Part shown: piece by piece, positions 7,490 through 14,900 of the stretch
How positions within the stretch are numbered: position 1 is the first letter of the stretch
Layout: each line of letters opens with the position of its first letter
Assembly: GCA_034435435.1 (NCBI GenBank)
Contig: DAOTXN010000155.1
Coordinates: 1 to 27,408, forward strand
DNA length: 27,408 nucleotides
Source of the DNA: DAOTXN01 sp034435435
GTDB lineage: Bacteria > Chloroflexota > Anaerolineae > S140-20
Direction: 5' to 3'
Notes under the pieces: model-generated
Seen by the model: the letters and a program-made list of their open reading frames with translations, nothing else
Told to the model about the DNA's origin: nothing
The model's database searches: none
Program-made: the position numbers and the translations under genes

Positions 7490-10294
7490 TTGATCCACCT
7501 GGCATTCTCTGTCAACGGCGCTCCTATCCAGCTTGATGTCCCCCCCGACCGACCTTTAGCTCACCTCTTGCGTTACGACCTGGGCCTGACCGGTACCAAG
7601 ATCGGCTGCGACGAAGGGCGTTGCGGGTCCTGCACGGTGCTGGTCAACGGCAGGGCCGTGCGCTCATGCATCTATCCGGTCCGCCGGGCGCAGAACGCCA
7701 AAGTGTTGACGATCGAGGGTTTGACTCAAGACCTGCCAGGTCTACACCCTCTCCAGGAAGCCTTCATCCGCCACGGCGCAGTGCAATGCGGCTTTTGCAC
7801 CCCCGGCCTCATCATGGCTGCCAAGGCATTGCTCGACCGCAACCCCCATCCCACTGCAGAACAAATCCGCCGCGCCCTGCGCCGCAACCTGTGCCGCTGC
7901 ACGGGCTACGTGAGCATCATCGCTGCCATCCGAGATGCCAGCACACACTTGACCGCCGACGGACGACCACCGACCGCCGAAGTAATGACCCCGGCTGCGG
8001 TCAGCGGTCGGCGGTCGGTCATCGGCGCGCCTCGCCCTCCCCTCGACGCCGTGGCCAAAGTGACCGGCGCGGCCCGCTACGCCGACGATTATACCTTTCC
8101 CGGCATGCTGTTCGGCGCGACGCTGCGGGCCGGCCTGCCCCACGCCCGTATCCGGCGCATAGACGTGAGCCGGGCGCGGACGCTGCCGGGCGTGCACGCC
8201 GCGCTGACCCACGCCGACGTGCCCGGCGCCAAAAACCACGGCCTGTTCGTGGACGACTGGCCGGTGCTATGCTATGAAAAGGTGCGCTACGTGGGCGACG
8301 CCGTGGCTATCGTGGCCGCCGACACGCCCGAAATCGCGCAGCGAGCGCTGGAGTTGATCGAGGTCGAATACGAACGTCTGCCCGTCGTCGCCAGCGCCAT
8401 GGCCGCCCGCCAGCCCGACGCCCCGCTGGTCCACGAAACCTGGCCCACCGGCAACCTGCTCAAGCACATCCAGGTGCGCCGGGGCGACGCGGCGAGCGGC
8501 TTGGCCGAGGCTGACGTGGTCATCGAGCGCACCTATCACACCCCCAGCGTCGAACACCTCTTTATGGAACCCGAGTGCGCCATCGCCCGCGTCACCACCG
8601 ATGACCGCATCGAGGTGTACGTCGGCAGCCAGATTCCCTACGCCGACCGGCGGCAAATTGCGGCCTCGCTCGGCGTGCCCGAAGCGCAGGTGCGTGTCGT
8701 CGGCGCGCTCATCGGCGGCGCGTTCGGCGGCAAAGAAGACATCATGGGCCAGATTCACGCCGCGCTGCTGGCCCGCGCCACGGGCCGTCCGGTCAAAATC
8801 CTCTACTCGCGGCGCGAGTCGCTGCTGGTCCATCCCAAGCGCCACGCTGCCGTCATTCGCGTCAGGCTCGGCGCCAAACGAGACGGGCGTTTGACGGCGT
8901 TCGAGGCCGAGCTGGTAGGCGACACCGGCGCCTACGCCAGCCTGGGCGAAAAAGTGATGACCCGCGCCACCACCCACGCCAGCGGTCCATACGACATTCC
9001 GCACGTGCAGGTGGATTGTTACGCCATGTACACCAACAACCCGCCCGCCGGGGCCTTTCGCGGCTTTGGCGTGACTCAATCCTGTTTTGCCGTCGAGAGC
9101 GCCATGGACGAGATGGCTCACGAATTGGGCCTCGACCCGTTCGAGTTACGCCGGCTCAACGTCTTGCGGGTTGGCTCGACCACCTGCACCGGGCAGGTGT
9201 TGCGCGAGAGTGTCGGTTTGCTGGAATGCCTGGACTGGGTCAGACAGCGGATGGCTCAAGAGGAATCCGCCGTCTCGGATTCGCCCTCCAGAAAACGCGC
9301 CTGGGGGTTGGCCGTGGCCTATAAAAACACCGGTCTGGGCGGCGGCGCGGACGACCGGGCCGAGGTCGAAATCGAGGTTTTGGATAATGGCATGGTCGAG
9401 ATACGCACCAGCTCCGCCGAGGTGGGCCAGGGCTTGCCGGGCGTGCTGGCGGCCATCGTGGCCGAAGAGCTGGGCCTGCCTTACGAGCGCGTGCGCGTGC
9501 TGCTCTCTGACACCGACCTGACCCCCGACGGCGGCCCCACCACCGCCTCGCGCCAGACCTTCGTGGCGGGCAACGCCGCCCGTCGCGCTGCGCAAAAAAT
9601 GCGCGAATTGCTGGCGCTGGTCGTGGGCGAGCGGCTGGACGCGCCGCCTGATAGCCTTACCTTCCAGGACGGGCACATCAGCGCCGGTGCGCGGGTCGTC
9701 GAAATCGGTCAAGCTGCCCGGTGGGCCAGGGCCGAGAGCCGTGAGCCGCGCCTGCGCTACGTCTACGCGGCGCCCAAGACCGTACCGTTGGGCCAGGGCG
9801 GCGACATGCACGTGGGTTTTGGGTTCGCCGCCCACGCCGCGCTGGTCGAGGTGGACACGAGCACCGGTGAGGTCAAGGTCCTGAAAGTCGTCGCCGCCCA
9901 CGACGTGGGGCGCGCCCTCAATCCGCTGGCGCTCAAAGGCCAGGTCGAAGGCGGCATCGTCATGGGAATCGGACAGGCCTTGAGCGAGGAATTTGTCGTC
10001 GAAGACGGCGTACCCCAAACCGACCGCCTGGCCTGCTACAGCATCCCGACCACACTGGACGCGCCCGAGATCATCCAGCACTTGGTCGAAGAGGAGTTGT
10101 CCACCGGACCCTTTGGAGCCAAGGGCGTAGGTGAGCTGCCCAGCATCCCCATCATCCCGGCCATCACCAACGCCATCTATAACGCCGTGGGCGTGCGGGT
10201 GACGCGGCTGCCAGCGTCCACCCAATTGAACGCCGGTCAGTTACGCGACGTGGCGGCGGCGCAGCGCGAGACCGCCCCCAGCAGCCATCTCTAG
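7490..10294 (+). CDS. xdhD: Xanthine dehydrogenase-family molybdenum hydroxylase, fused 2Fe-2S and Mo subunits (XdhD type)
   Basis: Predicted cytoplasmic purine hydroxylase, 934 residues, close in length and layout to E. coli XdhD. Residues 1-145 form the iron-sulfur unit: Cys40, 45, 48 and 60 for one 2Fe-2S cluster, and Cys100, 103, 135 and 137 for the other. A linker at about 150-180 is encoded by an inverted repeat. The molybdopterin part follows. Glu416 in FGGKED and Arg524 in AFRGFG stand at the places of the purine-binding Glu802 and Arg880 of bovine xanthine oxidase. Glu882 in GAKGVGE is the expected catalytic base. No FAD subunit is encoded in the window, so the electron acceptor is unknown. 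The start is TTG at 7490, four bases after the permease stop with GAGGG at 7479-7483, so the gene is coupled to the importer. The stop TAG lies inside a palindromic element. Selenium-dependent relatives exist; other aromatic heterocycles remain possible substrates. Confidence 0.9.
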   Translation: MIHLAFSVNGAPIQLDVPPDRPLAHLLRYDLGLTGTKIGCDEGRCGSCTVLVNGRAVRSCIYPVRRAQNAKVLTIEGLTQDLPGLHPLQEAFIRHGAVQCGFCTPGLIMAAKALLDRNPHPTAEQIRRALRRNLCRCTGYVSIIAAIRDASTHLTADGRPPTAEVMTPAAVSGRRSVIGAPRPPLDAVAKVTGAARYADDYTFPGMLFGATLRAGLPHARIRRIDVSRARTLPGVHAALTHADVPGAKNHGLFVDDWPVLCYEKVRYVGDAVAIVAADTPEIAQRALELIEVEYERLPVVASAMAARQPDAPLVHETWPTGNLLKHIQVRRGDAASGLAEADVVIERTYHTPSVEHLFMEPECAIARVTTDDRIEVYVGSQIPYADRRQIAASLGVPEAQVRVVGALIGGAFGGKEDIMGQIHAALLARATGRPVKILYSRRESLLVHPKRHAAVIRVRLGAKRDGRLTAFEAELVGDTGAYASLGEKVMTRATTHASGPYDIPHVQVDCYAMYTNNPPAGAFRGFGVTQSCFAVESAMDEMAHELGLDPFELRRLNVLRVGSTTCTGQVLRESVGLLECLDWVRQRMAQEESAVSDSPSRKRAWGLAVAYKNTGLGGGADDRAEVEIEVLDNGMVEIRTSSAEVGQGLPGVLAAIVAEELGLPYERVRVLLSDTDLTPDGGPTTASRQTFVAGNAARRAAQKMRELLALVVGERLDAPPDSLTFQDGHISAGARVVEIGQAARWARAESREPRLRYVYAAPKTVPLGQGGDMHVGFGFAAHAALVEVDTSTGEVKVLKVVAAHDVGRALNPLALKGQVEGGIVMGIGQALSEEFVVEDGVPQTDRLACYSIPTTLDAPEIIQHLVEEELSTGPFGAKGVGELPSIPIIPAITNAIYNAVGVRVTRLPASTQLNAGQLRDVAAAQRETAPSSHL
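7951..8025. repeat. In-gene inverted stutter repeat at the hydroxylase subunit junction
   Basis: ACCGACCGCCGA (7969-7980) is the exact inverse of TCGGCGGTCGGT (8008-8019), with a 27-base loop. The flanks repeat the same GACCGCCGAC-type units. It encodes the linker between the iron-sulfur and molybdopterin domains (about residues 154-179), a part with no conserved motif. Confidence 0.75.
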
Positions 10295-10385
10295 CAGTCT
10301 GTCGGAGAGACGTAATTTAGCCCCTTGTGGGCGTCCAAAATGGGCGCAAGGCCCTTTATTACACGGTTCTCCGACAGGCTGCTAG
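10291..10385. repeat. 95-base palindromic element between convergent genes, MITE-like or bidirectional terminator
   Basis: CTAGCAGTCTGTCGGAGA (10291-10308) matches the inverse of TCTCCGACAGGCTGCTAG (10368-10385) at 17 of 18 positions; the one mismatch can form a G-U pair in one transcript. The interior continues as an imperfect hairpin (TAAT 10313-10316 with ATTA 10358-10361; CCTTG 10323-10327 with CAAGG 10347-10351). Both ends are CTAG, and each provides the TAG stop of the gene running into it: the hydroxylase (10292-10294) and cofE (10382-10384, minus strand). It probably terminates both transcripts. Confidence 0.85.
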
Positions 10386-11179
10386 CGAAATAGATCTTGG
10401 TCGGGCGGACGCTGCAAGTCCCGCGCCGCGCCGTCTCCTAGCGTCACCGGCGCGCTGCGCACCAGAATTGCCGGGCGGCCTTCGTCAGCCTGGCCCATCA
10501 GTAATGAGGCTGCCGATGCGATCTCGTCGGCCGTGCCCAGCACACTGGTCTGCAACTGGTAGCCGAACAGGTCGGGCCGGCCGCGCAGGTCCGACAGCGG
10601 CGACATGCCCGCCACGCCAACGGCCACTCCCACCGCCCCCTCGCGGAATGGCCGCCCGTGGGTATCGTTGATAATCACAGCCACGTTCGCGCCGGTAGCG
10701 GCGACCAGCCGCTCGCGCATCTCCCGCGCCGAGCGGTCAGGGTCGGTGGGCAGGAGCAAGACAACACTATCATCCTCGGGTTGCGCCACGTTGGAGCGGT
10801 CGATGCCGGCGTTGGCGCAAATCCAGCCCAGGCGATGTTCGGCGACGATCAGGTGCGGGCGTTTACGGAGGATCGCCTTTGACTCGCGCAGGATCAATTC
10901 GACCAGACGCGAGTCCTTGTCGGTCTCGGCGGCCAGGGCGCGCGCTTCATCGGAAGGCAACACGTCGGCCAGCCGCATGATGCGCCCCTCGGCTTTGGAC
11001 ACGATTTTCTGGCACAGCACCAGTACGTCGCCGTCTTGCAGGGCCAATCCGGCGGCCTGTATCCGCTCTAGCAAGATGGCGACCAAATCGTCGCCGGGCC
11101 GGACGAGGGGAATATCTGGGATGGCGGTGAGGGTGATGGATTTTGGATTTTGGATTTTGGATTTAGGATTTGTGTTCAA
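10382..11179 (-). CDS. cofE: Coenzyme F420-0:L-glutamate ligase (CofE)
   Basis: Adds gamma-linked glutamates to F420-0 using GTP, the last step of F420 synthesis. Family motifs are IPLVRPGDDL near 23-32, VLCQKIVSKAEGR at 54-66, HRLGWICANAGIDRSN at 115-130 and INDTHGRPFREG at 170-181. The 265-residue product is slightly long because the first 14 residues (MNTNPKSKIQNPKS) are read from an AATCCAAA-type repeat. The only start codon before the conserved part is TTG at 11179, which overlaps the end of the reductase gene by 17 bases, so reinitiation is likely; the true start is uncertain. It ends in the palindrome shared with the hydroxylase gene. The neighbouring F420-dependent reductase supports the assignment. 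Confidence 0.88.
   Translation of the reverse strand: MNTNPKSKIQNPKSITLTAIPDIPLVRPGDDLVAILLERIQAAGLALQDGDVLVLCQKIVSKAEGRIMRLADVLPSDEARALAAETDKDSRLVELILRESKAILRKRPHLIVAEHRLGWICANAGIDRSNVAQPEDDSVVLLLPTDPDRSAREMRERLVAATGANVAVIINDTHGRPFREGAVGVAVGVAGMSPLSDLRGRPDLFGYQLQTSVLGTADEIASAASLLMGQADEGRPAILVRSAPVTLGDGAARDLQRPPDQDLFR
11138..11171. repeat. Tandem GGATTTT repeat covering the cofE start and the reductase stop
   Basis: Four head-to-tail copies of GGATTTT (one of them GGATTTA) and a partial fifth. Read on the minus strand it encodes the PKSKIQNPKS stretch at the N-terminus of CofE, and it contains the reductase's last codons and stop (11163-11165). The periodic NPKSKIQ peptide is typical of repeat DNA drawn into a reading frame. 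Confidence 0.85.
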
Positions 11180-11840
11180 GGCCGGTGATACGGATGCCCA
11201 CGCGCAAACGCTTGAATTGCTTGCTGAGGCCGATGAGGATGGGCGTCAGCGACTCGACGACGACGGCGTTGACCAGCGCCCCGGCGTCGAAGGCGCGGAT
11301 GGCGGGGTCGAGCGCCTGGGCCAGTTGGATGACCTGCGCTTTGGCCTCCCCGTCGTCGCCGCACACGAGCACGTCGCAATCAATCACTCGCTGCGGGTCT
11401 TTTAAGTAATGCTCGCCCACGTTTTGAAAAGCCGCTACCACCCGCACGCCGTCACCCAAAATACTTTGGGCTTGCACGGCCGCCGGGCCGGTCTCTGGGA
11501 CGTGCACCCGGGTCACTTGTGGCGGTTGGAGCGGGACGGTCACGTCCACCAGGATTTTGCCCTGCAGGTCGTCGCGTAACTCTTCCAGCGTGGCGCGATG
11601 TGCGGCATAAGGCACGGTGAGCACGCATACCTCGGCCGCGCGGGCGGCCTGGGCGTTGGTCAGGCCGCGAATTTTCTCCCCGCCCAGCTTTTCGTTCAGC
11701 TCAGCGGCAGTTTGAGCGGCTTTTTCGGCCTGCCGTGAGCCGATGATGACTTGATGCCCGGCTTTGGCCCAGCGCAGCGCCAGGCCGCTGCCTTCTTTGC
11801 CGGTCCCGCCCAGGATGGCAATATGTGTTTTTAGCGTCAC
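11163..11840 (-). CDS. npdG: F420-dependent NADP reductase (NpdG-like, Fno)
   Basis: Moves hydride between F420H2 and NADP. The 225-residue product has the N-terminal dinucleotide fold ILGGTGKEGSGLA (9-21), followed by VIIGSR (31-36), which contacts the NADP phosphate. Later stretches include CVLTVPYAAH, KILVDVTVPL, RVVAAFQNVGEHYL, CDVLVCGDD and FDAGALVNA, all usual for this family. I chose GTG at 11840 because GGAGG at 11849-11853 is eight bases away; longer in-frame starts add residues that do not belong to the family and run into repeat DNA. It overlaps cofE at its end, forming a two-gene F420 operon. Confidence 0.88.
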   Translation of the reverse strand: MTLKTHIAILGGTGKEGSGLALRWAKAGHQVIIGSRQAEKAAQTAAELNEKLGGEKIRGLTNAQAARAAEVCVLTVPYAAHRATLEELRDDLQGKILVDVTVPLQPPQVTRVHVPETGPAAVQAQSILGDGVRVVAAFQNVGEHYLKDPQRVIDCDVLVCGDDGEAKAQVIQLAQALDPAIRAFDAGALVNAVVVESLTPILIGLSKQFKRLRVGIRITGLEHKS

Positions 11841-12140
11841 TATGATCGCCTCCAATCCATAATACCTGAACAGTGAAATTCTTGTACATTGAAAGATATG
11901 AACCACGGATGACACAGATGACACGGATTGAAAAGAAATCGTAACTGCTCACCCTGGTAGCTCTTTGGACAAGATTTACAGGATTTACAGGATTTTTCCA
12001 CGAATTCCATCCTGTGAATCTTGTGAATCCTGTTGAATGGCTTTGGGTTTGCCGCTTTAAAGTATCTGGGCTGAGCAATTACAAGAAATCAGTGAAATCT
12101 GTGTCATCCGTGGTTTGATCCTGGCTTGGCCGGGTTAGGG
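11841..12140. repeat. 300-base intergenic region built from nested inverted stutter repeats
   Basis: No gene is seen here. The outer arms are AACCACGGATGACACAGAT (11901-11919) and its exact inverse at 12097-12115. Inside, 11969-11993 (ACAAGATTTACAGGATTTAC then AGGAT) matches the inverse of 12009-12033 at 21 of 25 positions. Both arms are made of 9-base near-repeats (GATTTACAG, GATGACACA). The region could fold into a long cruciform or two-tier hairpin. It separates the kinase gene from the F420 genes and probably ends kinase transcripts. I see no convincing promoter for npdG beyond a poor -10 overlapping its leader. Confidence 0.8.
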
Positions 12141-13544
12141 TCATACTTGCTGTGTGTCCTTGCGCACGACCAGCGCCCAAAAGAGGCTTGCCATGGCGAT
12201 GATAAACAGACCGGGGAGCAAGCACAGCAGCGGCGCAAAGACGCGGTCGTCCGCCTCGGGCGCCGGCTGGACCATGATGGCGAATCCCAGCCACACGGGC
12301 AGCAGCCCCGCCGCCACGACCAGCGCCACACCTAGCTCGCTGCACCCCACTGGCGCACCTCTGCGCCGCGAGGCATGGTATGACATATACGCCAGGAACA
12401 GCAAAGAGAAGGCCGGTCCCAAAAAGCACCCGCGTGTGATCCAAAAGTTGGTGCTTTCGGGGTTGGGCATTGACTCGGTCGGCTCTTTGGGCACAGCGCC
12501 GAACAGTAAGCCGCAAGCGCCGCAGCTCAAGGCGATCACGAATAATGCAACGGCGATGCCCTGCCAGGCCCGGCGGGTGAATTGTACTTCCTGGCGTCGC
12601 CGAGGCGGCGGGGGAGGCGGCGACTCTGGCGGCGACGGCGCTTTCTGAGGCGGCGTTGTCTCGACCACTTCTGGTTCTGGGGGCGGGCTGACCTGCCCGG
12701 TCGTGGACGTCTGGAAGGCATTCGTCAACCCCCGCCACATCGCGCCCGCCGTCTGATAACGGTCGGCCGGGTCTTTGGCCAAAGCTCTGAGGATGACTTG
12801 CTCCACGGCCTCCGGCAAGTCGGGATTTAGCTGGCGCGGCAGGGGCAACGGGTCGCTGATGTGCTTGAAAATCACCGCCAGGGGCGTGTCTGCGTCGAAC
12901 GGCACGCGCCCGGTGACCATCTCGTACAACACGACGCCCAGCGCATAAATGTCGCTGCGCTCGTCGCCATGCTCCCCCTTGCCCTGTTCGGGCGACAGAT
13001 AAGCCGGGGTGCCGATGACCGCGCCGCTGGCCGTGTATTGGGTGCTGCCGACGATGCGCGCGATGCCAAAATCGGTCAGGATGACCCCGCCTTTAGTCGT
13101 CAGCATGATATTGGCAGGTTTGATGTCGCGGTGAACCATACCCTGGCCATGGGCATAGTCCAGCGCGGCGGCGACGGCTTCAAAGATGCGCACAACCTCT
13201 TTCAGCGGCATCACCTCACTGCGCTCGGCCAGGGCGTTCAGCTCGGCCTTGAGGCTGGCCCCGTCCAGATATTCCATCACCATGTATGACACGTCGCCCT
13301 GGGTGCCAAAGTCGAACACCTGCACGATGTTGGGGTGGCGCAGCGTCGCCACGGCCTTGGCTTCGCGCTGGAAGCGTTTGAGGAATTGTTCATCATCGGC
13401 AGCCAGTTGCTCGTGGATGACTTTGAGCGCCACGTAGCGCTCCAACGCGGGTTGATAGGCCTTGTAGACGGCGGCCATCCCACCTCGCCCGATTTGTTCC
13501 ACGACGCGATAGTTGCCCAAGGTTTTGCCTGTCAGGTCGGCCAC
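12141..13544 (-). CDS. Membrane-anchored Ser/Thr protein kinase (PknB-like)
   Basis: 467 residues. The kinase domain spans about 10-275: glycine loop IGRGGMAAVY (18-27), ATP lysine in VALKV (Lys41), catalytic HRDIKPAN (Asp140), DFG at 158-160, and the GTPAYLSPEQ activation segment. Then come a Pro/Glu-rich linker and four hydrophobic segments (about 327-460) in place of the single helix and PASTA repeats of PknB. The C-terminal membrane part has short loops and no recognisable sensor. Start is GTG at 13544, with AGGAG about nine bases upstream that nearly touches the ssnA stop. It is cotranscribed with ssnA (15-base gap). Confidence 0.9.
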   Translation of the reverse strand: MADLTGKTLGNYRVVEQIGRGGMAAVYKAYQPALERYVALKVIHEQLAADDEQFLKRFQREAKAVATLRHPNIVQVFDFGTQGDVSYMVMEYLDGASLKAELNALAERSEVMPLKEVVRIFEAVAAALDYAHGQGMVHRDIKPANIMLTTKGGVILTDFGIARIVGSTQYTASGAVIGTPAYLSPEQGKGEHGDERSDIYALGVVLYEMVTGRVPFDADTPLAVIFKHISDPLPLPRQLNPDLPEAVEQVILRALAKDPADRYQTAGAMWRGLTNAFQTSTTGQVSPPPEPEVVETTPPQKAPSPPESPPPPPPRRRQEVQFTRRAWQGIAVALFVIALSCGACGLLFGAVPKEPTESMPNPESTNFWITRGCFLGPAFSLLFLAYMSYHASRRRGAPVGCSELGVALVVAAGLLPVWLGFAIMVQPAPEADDRVFAPLLCLLPGLFIIAMASLFWALVVRKDTQQV

Positions 13545-13559
13545 AGCGAATCACTCCTG

Positions 13560-14900
13560 TCAAAATTGTGCGTTATAGCGTTGCCACACCGCCGCCGACA
13601 GCTCCCGCGCCCGCGCGGCGATGGCGGCCTCGTCCAACGTGAGTAGCTTGCGGTCGCGCATGAGCACTTTGCCGCCGACGATGGTGGTCGTGACCAGCGA
13701 GCCGCCCATGCCGAACAGGATGTGCCAGGGCAGATTGCCCGCCGTCAGTCCGGTAAAGGGATGATAGTCCAGAAAGATGATGTCGGCATAAGCCCCGGCC
13801 GCCAGCTCGCCCAGCGGCGCATGCGGCCAAAACAGGCGCGCCAGGCGGGCGTTGTTGGCATAGGCCAATTTCATCACGTCGTAGCCGCCCATGGCGCGGG
13901 GGTCGGCCCGGTGCAGTTTGTGCACCAGGTAGGCCGTTTTCATCTCTATGAACATGTCGTTGGAAAACCCGTCGTTGCCCAAACCGACGTTGACGCCGCC
14001 GCGCAGCATGGCCGGCACGTCGGCCACTCCCACGGCGTTGTTCATGTTGGAGCGCGGTTGATGCGTGACCCACACGCCGGTGTCGCGCAAGATTTCCATC
14101 TCCCAGGCGTCCACGTGCACACAATGGGCCAGAATAGAGCGCGGCCCCAAAATTCCCGCGTCGCGCAAGCGCTCGACCACCCGCTGGCCCGATTTGCGCA
14201 GGCTGTCTTCCTGGTCGGCGCTGCCTTCGGCGGCGTGGATGTGAAAACCGGCGCCCGGCGGCGCGGCGGCGACACAGTCGGCCAGGGTGGCGTCGGAGAG
14301 GGTGAGCGAGGCGTGCAGGCCAAAGGTGGCGGCCAACAGCGGCGACTGGCGCTGGCGGGCCGAGTTGATAAAGCGCACGTTTTCGTCGATGCCTTCGCGG
14401 GCGCGCTCGGGACCGTCGCGGTCGCTGACCTCGTAGCACAGGCAAGCGCGCACCCCGGCCTGTTCCACGGCGTCGGCGATCTGGTCCAGTGAGTCGTGGA
14501 TGGCGTTGGGGCTGGCGTGGTGGTCGATGAGCGTGGTGGTGCCGTGTTTGATGGCGTCGGCCAGGCAGACCAGGGCGCTGTATTTCACGTCCAGGTCGAG
14601 CAGCGACTTGTCCAGCGGCCACCACAAGCGGCCCAGGATGGCGGGAAAGTCGCTGGGCGGCTCGCCAGGGATGGCCATGCCGCGGGCAAACGCGCCGTAA
14701 AAGTGGGTGTGGGCGCAGATGTTGCCCGGCATGACCAGTTGGCCGCGCGCGTCGAGGGTCTCGGCCTCGGGATATTTCTTGCGCGTGGCCGTCGTGTCGC
14801 CGATGTCGGCGATGCGGTCGCCAGCGATGTAGAGGGCGGCGTTTTCAATCAGTTGGTTTTTCTCACCAAAGGTGGCGAGGAGGGCGTTAGTAATTAACAT
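13560..14900 (-). CDS. ssnA: SsnA-like aminohydrolase (guanine deaminase/amidohydrolase superfamily)
   Basis: Metal-dependent deaminase/amidohydrolase, 446 residues. The metal site is complete: His64 and His66 in HTH, His222 in HIHAAE, His259 in LAHC, Asp310 in GLGNDG; Glu225 fits the general acid/base of the deaminase branch. NMNNAVGVADV and the C-terminal DIIFLDY...GKVLMRD match SsnA as I know it. In E. coli ssnA sits with ygfK, ygfM and xdhD in a purine/selenium-linked locus, and an XdhD-type hydroxylase is in this window, so a step in purine breakdown (guanine or a ring-opened product) is inferred. ATG 14900 has AGGAG at suitable distance. Guanine or other purine deaminase is the alternative name. 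Confidence 0.85.
   Translation of the reverse strand: MLITNALLATFGEKNQLIENAALYIAGDRIADIGDTTATRKKYPEAETLDARGQLVMPGNICAHTHFYGAFARGMAIPGEPPSDFPAILGRLWWPLDKSLLDLDVKYSALVCLADAIKHGTTTLIDHHASPNAIHDSLDQIADAVEQAGVRACLCYEVSDRDGPERAREGIDENVRFINSARQRQSPLLAATFGLHASLTLSDATLADCVAAAPPGAGFHIHAAEGSADQEDSLRKSGQRVVERLRDAGILGPRSILAHCVHVDAWEMEILRDTGVWVTHQPRSNMNNAVGVADVPAMLRGGVNVGLGNDGFSNDMFIEMKTAYLVHKLHRADPRAMGGYDVMKLAYANNARLARLFWPHAPLGELAAGAYADIIFLDYHPFTGLTAGNLPWHILFGMGGSLVTTTIVGGKVLMRDRKLLTLDEAAIAARARELSAAVWQRYNAQF

Noticed and set aside
9146..10225. 359-codon minus-strand frame opposite the hydroxylase
   Set aside because: It is the antisense shadow of the conserved molybdopterin domain.
11859..11864. TATTAT on the minus strand as the npdG promoter
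   Set aside because: It is too close to the RBS (11849-11853), and no -35 is present.
11901..12115. CRISPR-like array in the intergenic repeats
   Set aside because: The units are 9-base near-tandem copies with inverted partners, without regular spacers or cas genes.
12079..12738. 219-codon frame overlapping the kinase C-terminus
   Set aside because: It is a shifted frame of the kinase gene that runs into repeat DNA.
13573..14625. 350-codon frame overlapping ssnA
   Set aside because: It is Arg/Gly/His-rich, in the wrong frame relative to a complete metal-binding enzyme.
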